Positions 63,946 to 64,000 of a stretch of DNA of 64,000 nt are shown piece after piece; the first letter of the stretch is position 1; each line of letters starts with the position of its first letter. The notes beneath the pieces were generated by a model. The model did not search any database. It was not told the origin of the DNA and saw only the letters and a list, made by a program, of their open reading frames with translations. Source of the stretch: Streptomyces puniciscabiei (GTDB taxonomy: Bacteria; Actinomycetota; Actinomycetes; Streptomycetales; Streptomycetaceae); contig NZ_VFNX01000001.1 in NCBI RefSeq assembly GCF_006715785.1, forward strand, positions 1,936,501 through 2,000,500, in the 5' to 3' direction. The position numbers were made by a program, and so were the translations under genes.

Positions 63946-64000
63946 GTCCCCCCTCGGAATCATGATGCGTTGACCTCGTCGCTGCCTGCAGGCGGCAATC

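Overview
The window is high-GC actinobacterial DNA, almost certainly from a Streptomyces chromosome. GTG and TTG starts are common, the gene order is that of a streptomycete (oligopeptide ABC transporter, typA, a succinate dehydrogenase set, SpoIIE-type phosphatases, a UTRA GntR regulator), and there is a SARP-controlled nonribosomal peptide synthetase (NRPS) cluster.

Region 1 (1 to about 23.4 kb) is ordinary core and near-core genome. It holds an oligopeptide transporter fragment (lipoprotein and permease), typA with a strong terminator, a second large substrate-binding lipoprotein, and a conserved small protein followed by a succinate dehydrogenase/fumarate reductase operon. Next come several membrane proteins, a PAS/GAF/SpoIIE phosphatase, an anti-sigma-type ATPase, a NUDIX hydrolase, a small SPOR-like protein, a GntR regulator, two tandem serpins, and a MarR regulator divergent from a Tat-exported SMP-30-like protein.

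Region 2 (about 24.1 to 60.2 kb) is the exciting part, a biosynthetic gene cluster. A LuxR response regulator with a TTA codon and a SARP regulator sit at the left edge. A Trp-type A-PCP protein, type II thioesterase, P450, tryptophan halogenase and flavin reductase, together with a threonine-aldolase-like enzyme and an aldehyde dehydrogenase, form a plausible route from tryptophan to a halogenated indole-3-carboxylic acid. Four NRPSs follow. NRPS1 is A(no Asp235)-PCP-Cy-MT. NRPS2 is Cy-A-PCP fused to a serine-hydroxymethyltransferase-like domain. NRPS3 is C-A-PCP fused to an O-methyltransferase-like domain. NRPS4 is C-PCP-TE-TE-A(Thr-like)-PCP, and both TE domains carry a cysteine nucleophile. 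The gene set resembles the published 4-methyloxazoline/chloroindole peptides JBIR-34/-35 (fmo cluster, recalled from memory). The SHMT fusion, its altered catalytic residues and the twin Cys-TEs make it look like a divergent relative. A direct repeat of the type TAACC-N6-TAACC (11-bp period), placed 8 to 9 bp before a -10-like hexamer, occurs upstream of several cluster operons and is a good candidate SARP box. An MFS exporter, a cation/proton antiporter and an AlkZ-family (HTH_42) DNA-glycosylase-like protein may provide export and self-resistance.

Region 3 (60.2 to 64.0 kb) is the right flank. It has a small secreted protein, then a LysR regulator gene cut in two by a 1472-bp IS5-type element. 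That element has near-perfect terminal inverted repeats, a 5-bp target duplication, a transposase read through a -1 frameshift, and a passenger gene of the DUF1877 family.

No rRNA, tRNA or CRISPR array was recognised, and no MbtH-like or phosphopantetheinyl-transferase gene was seen in the window.
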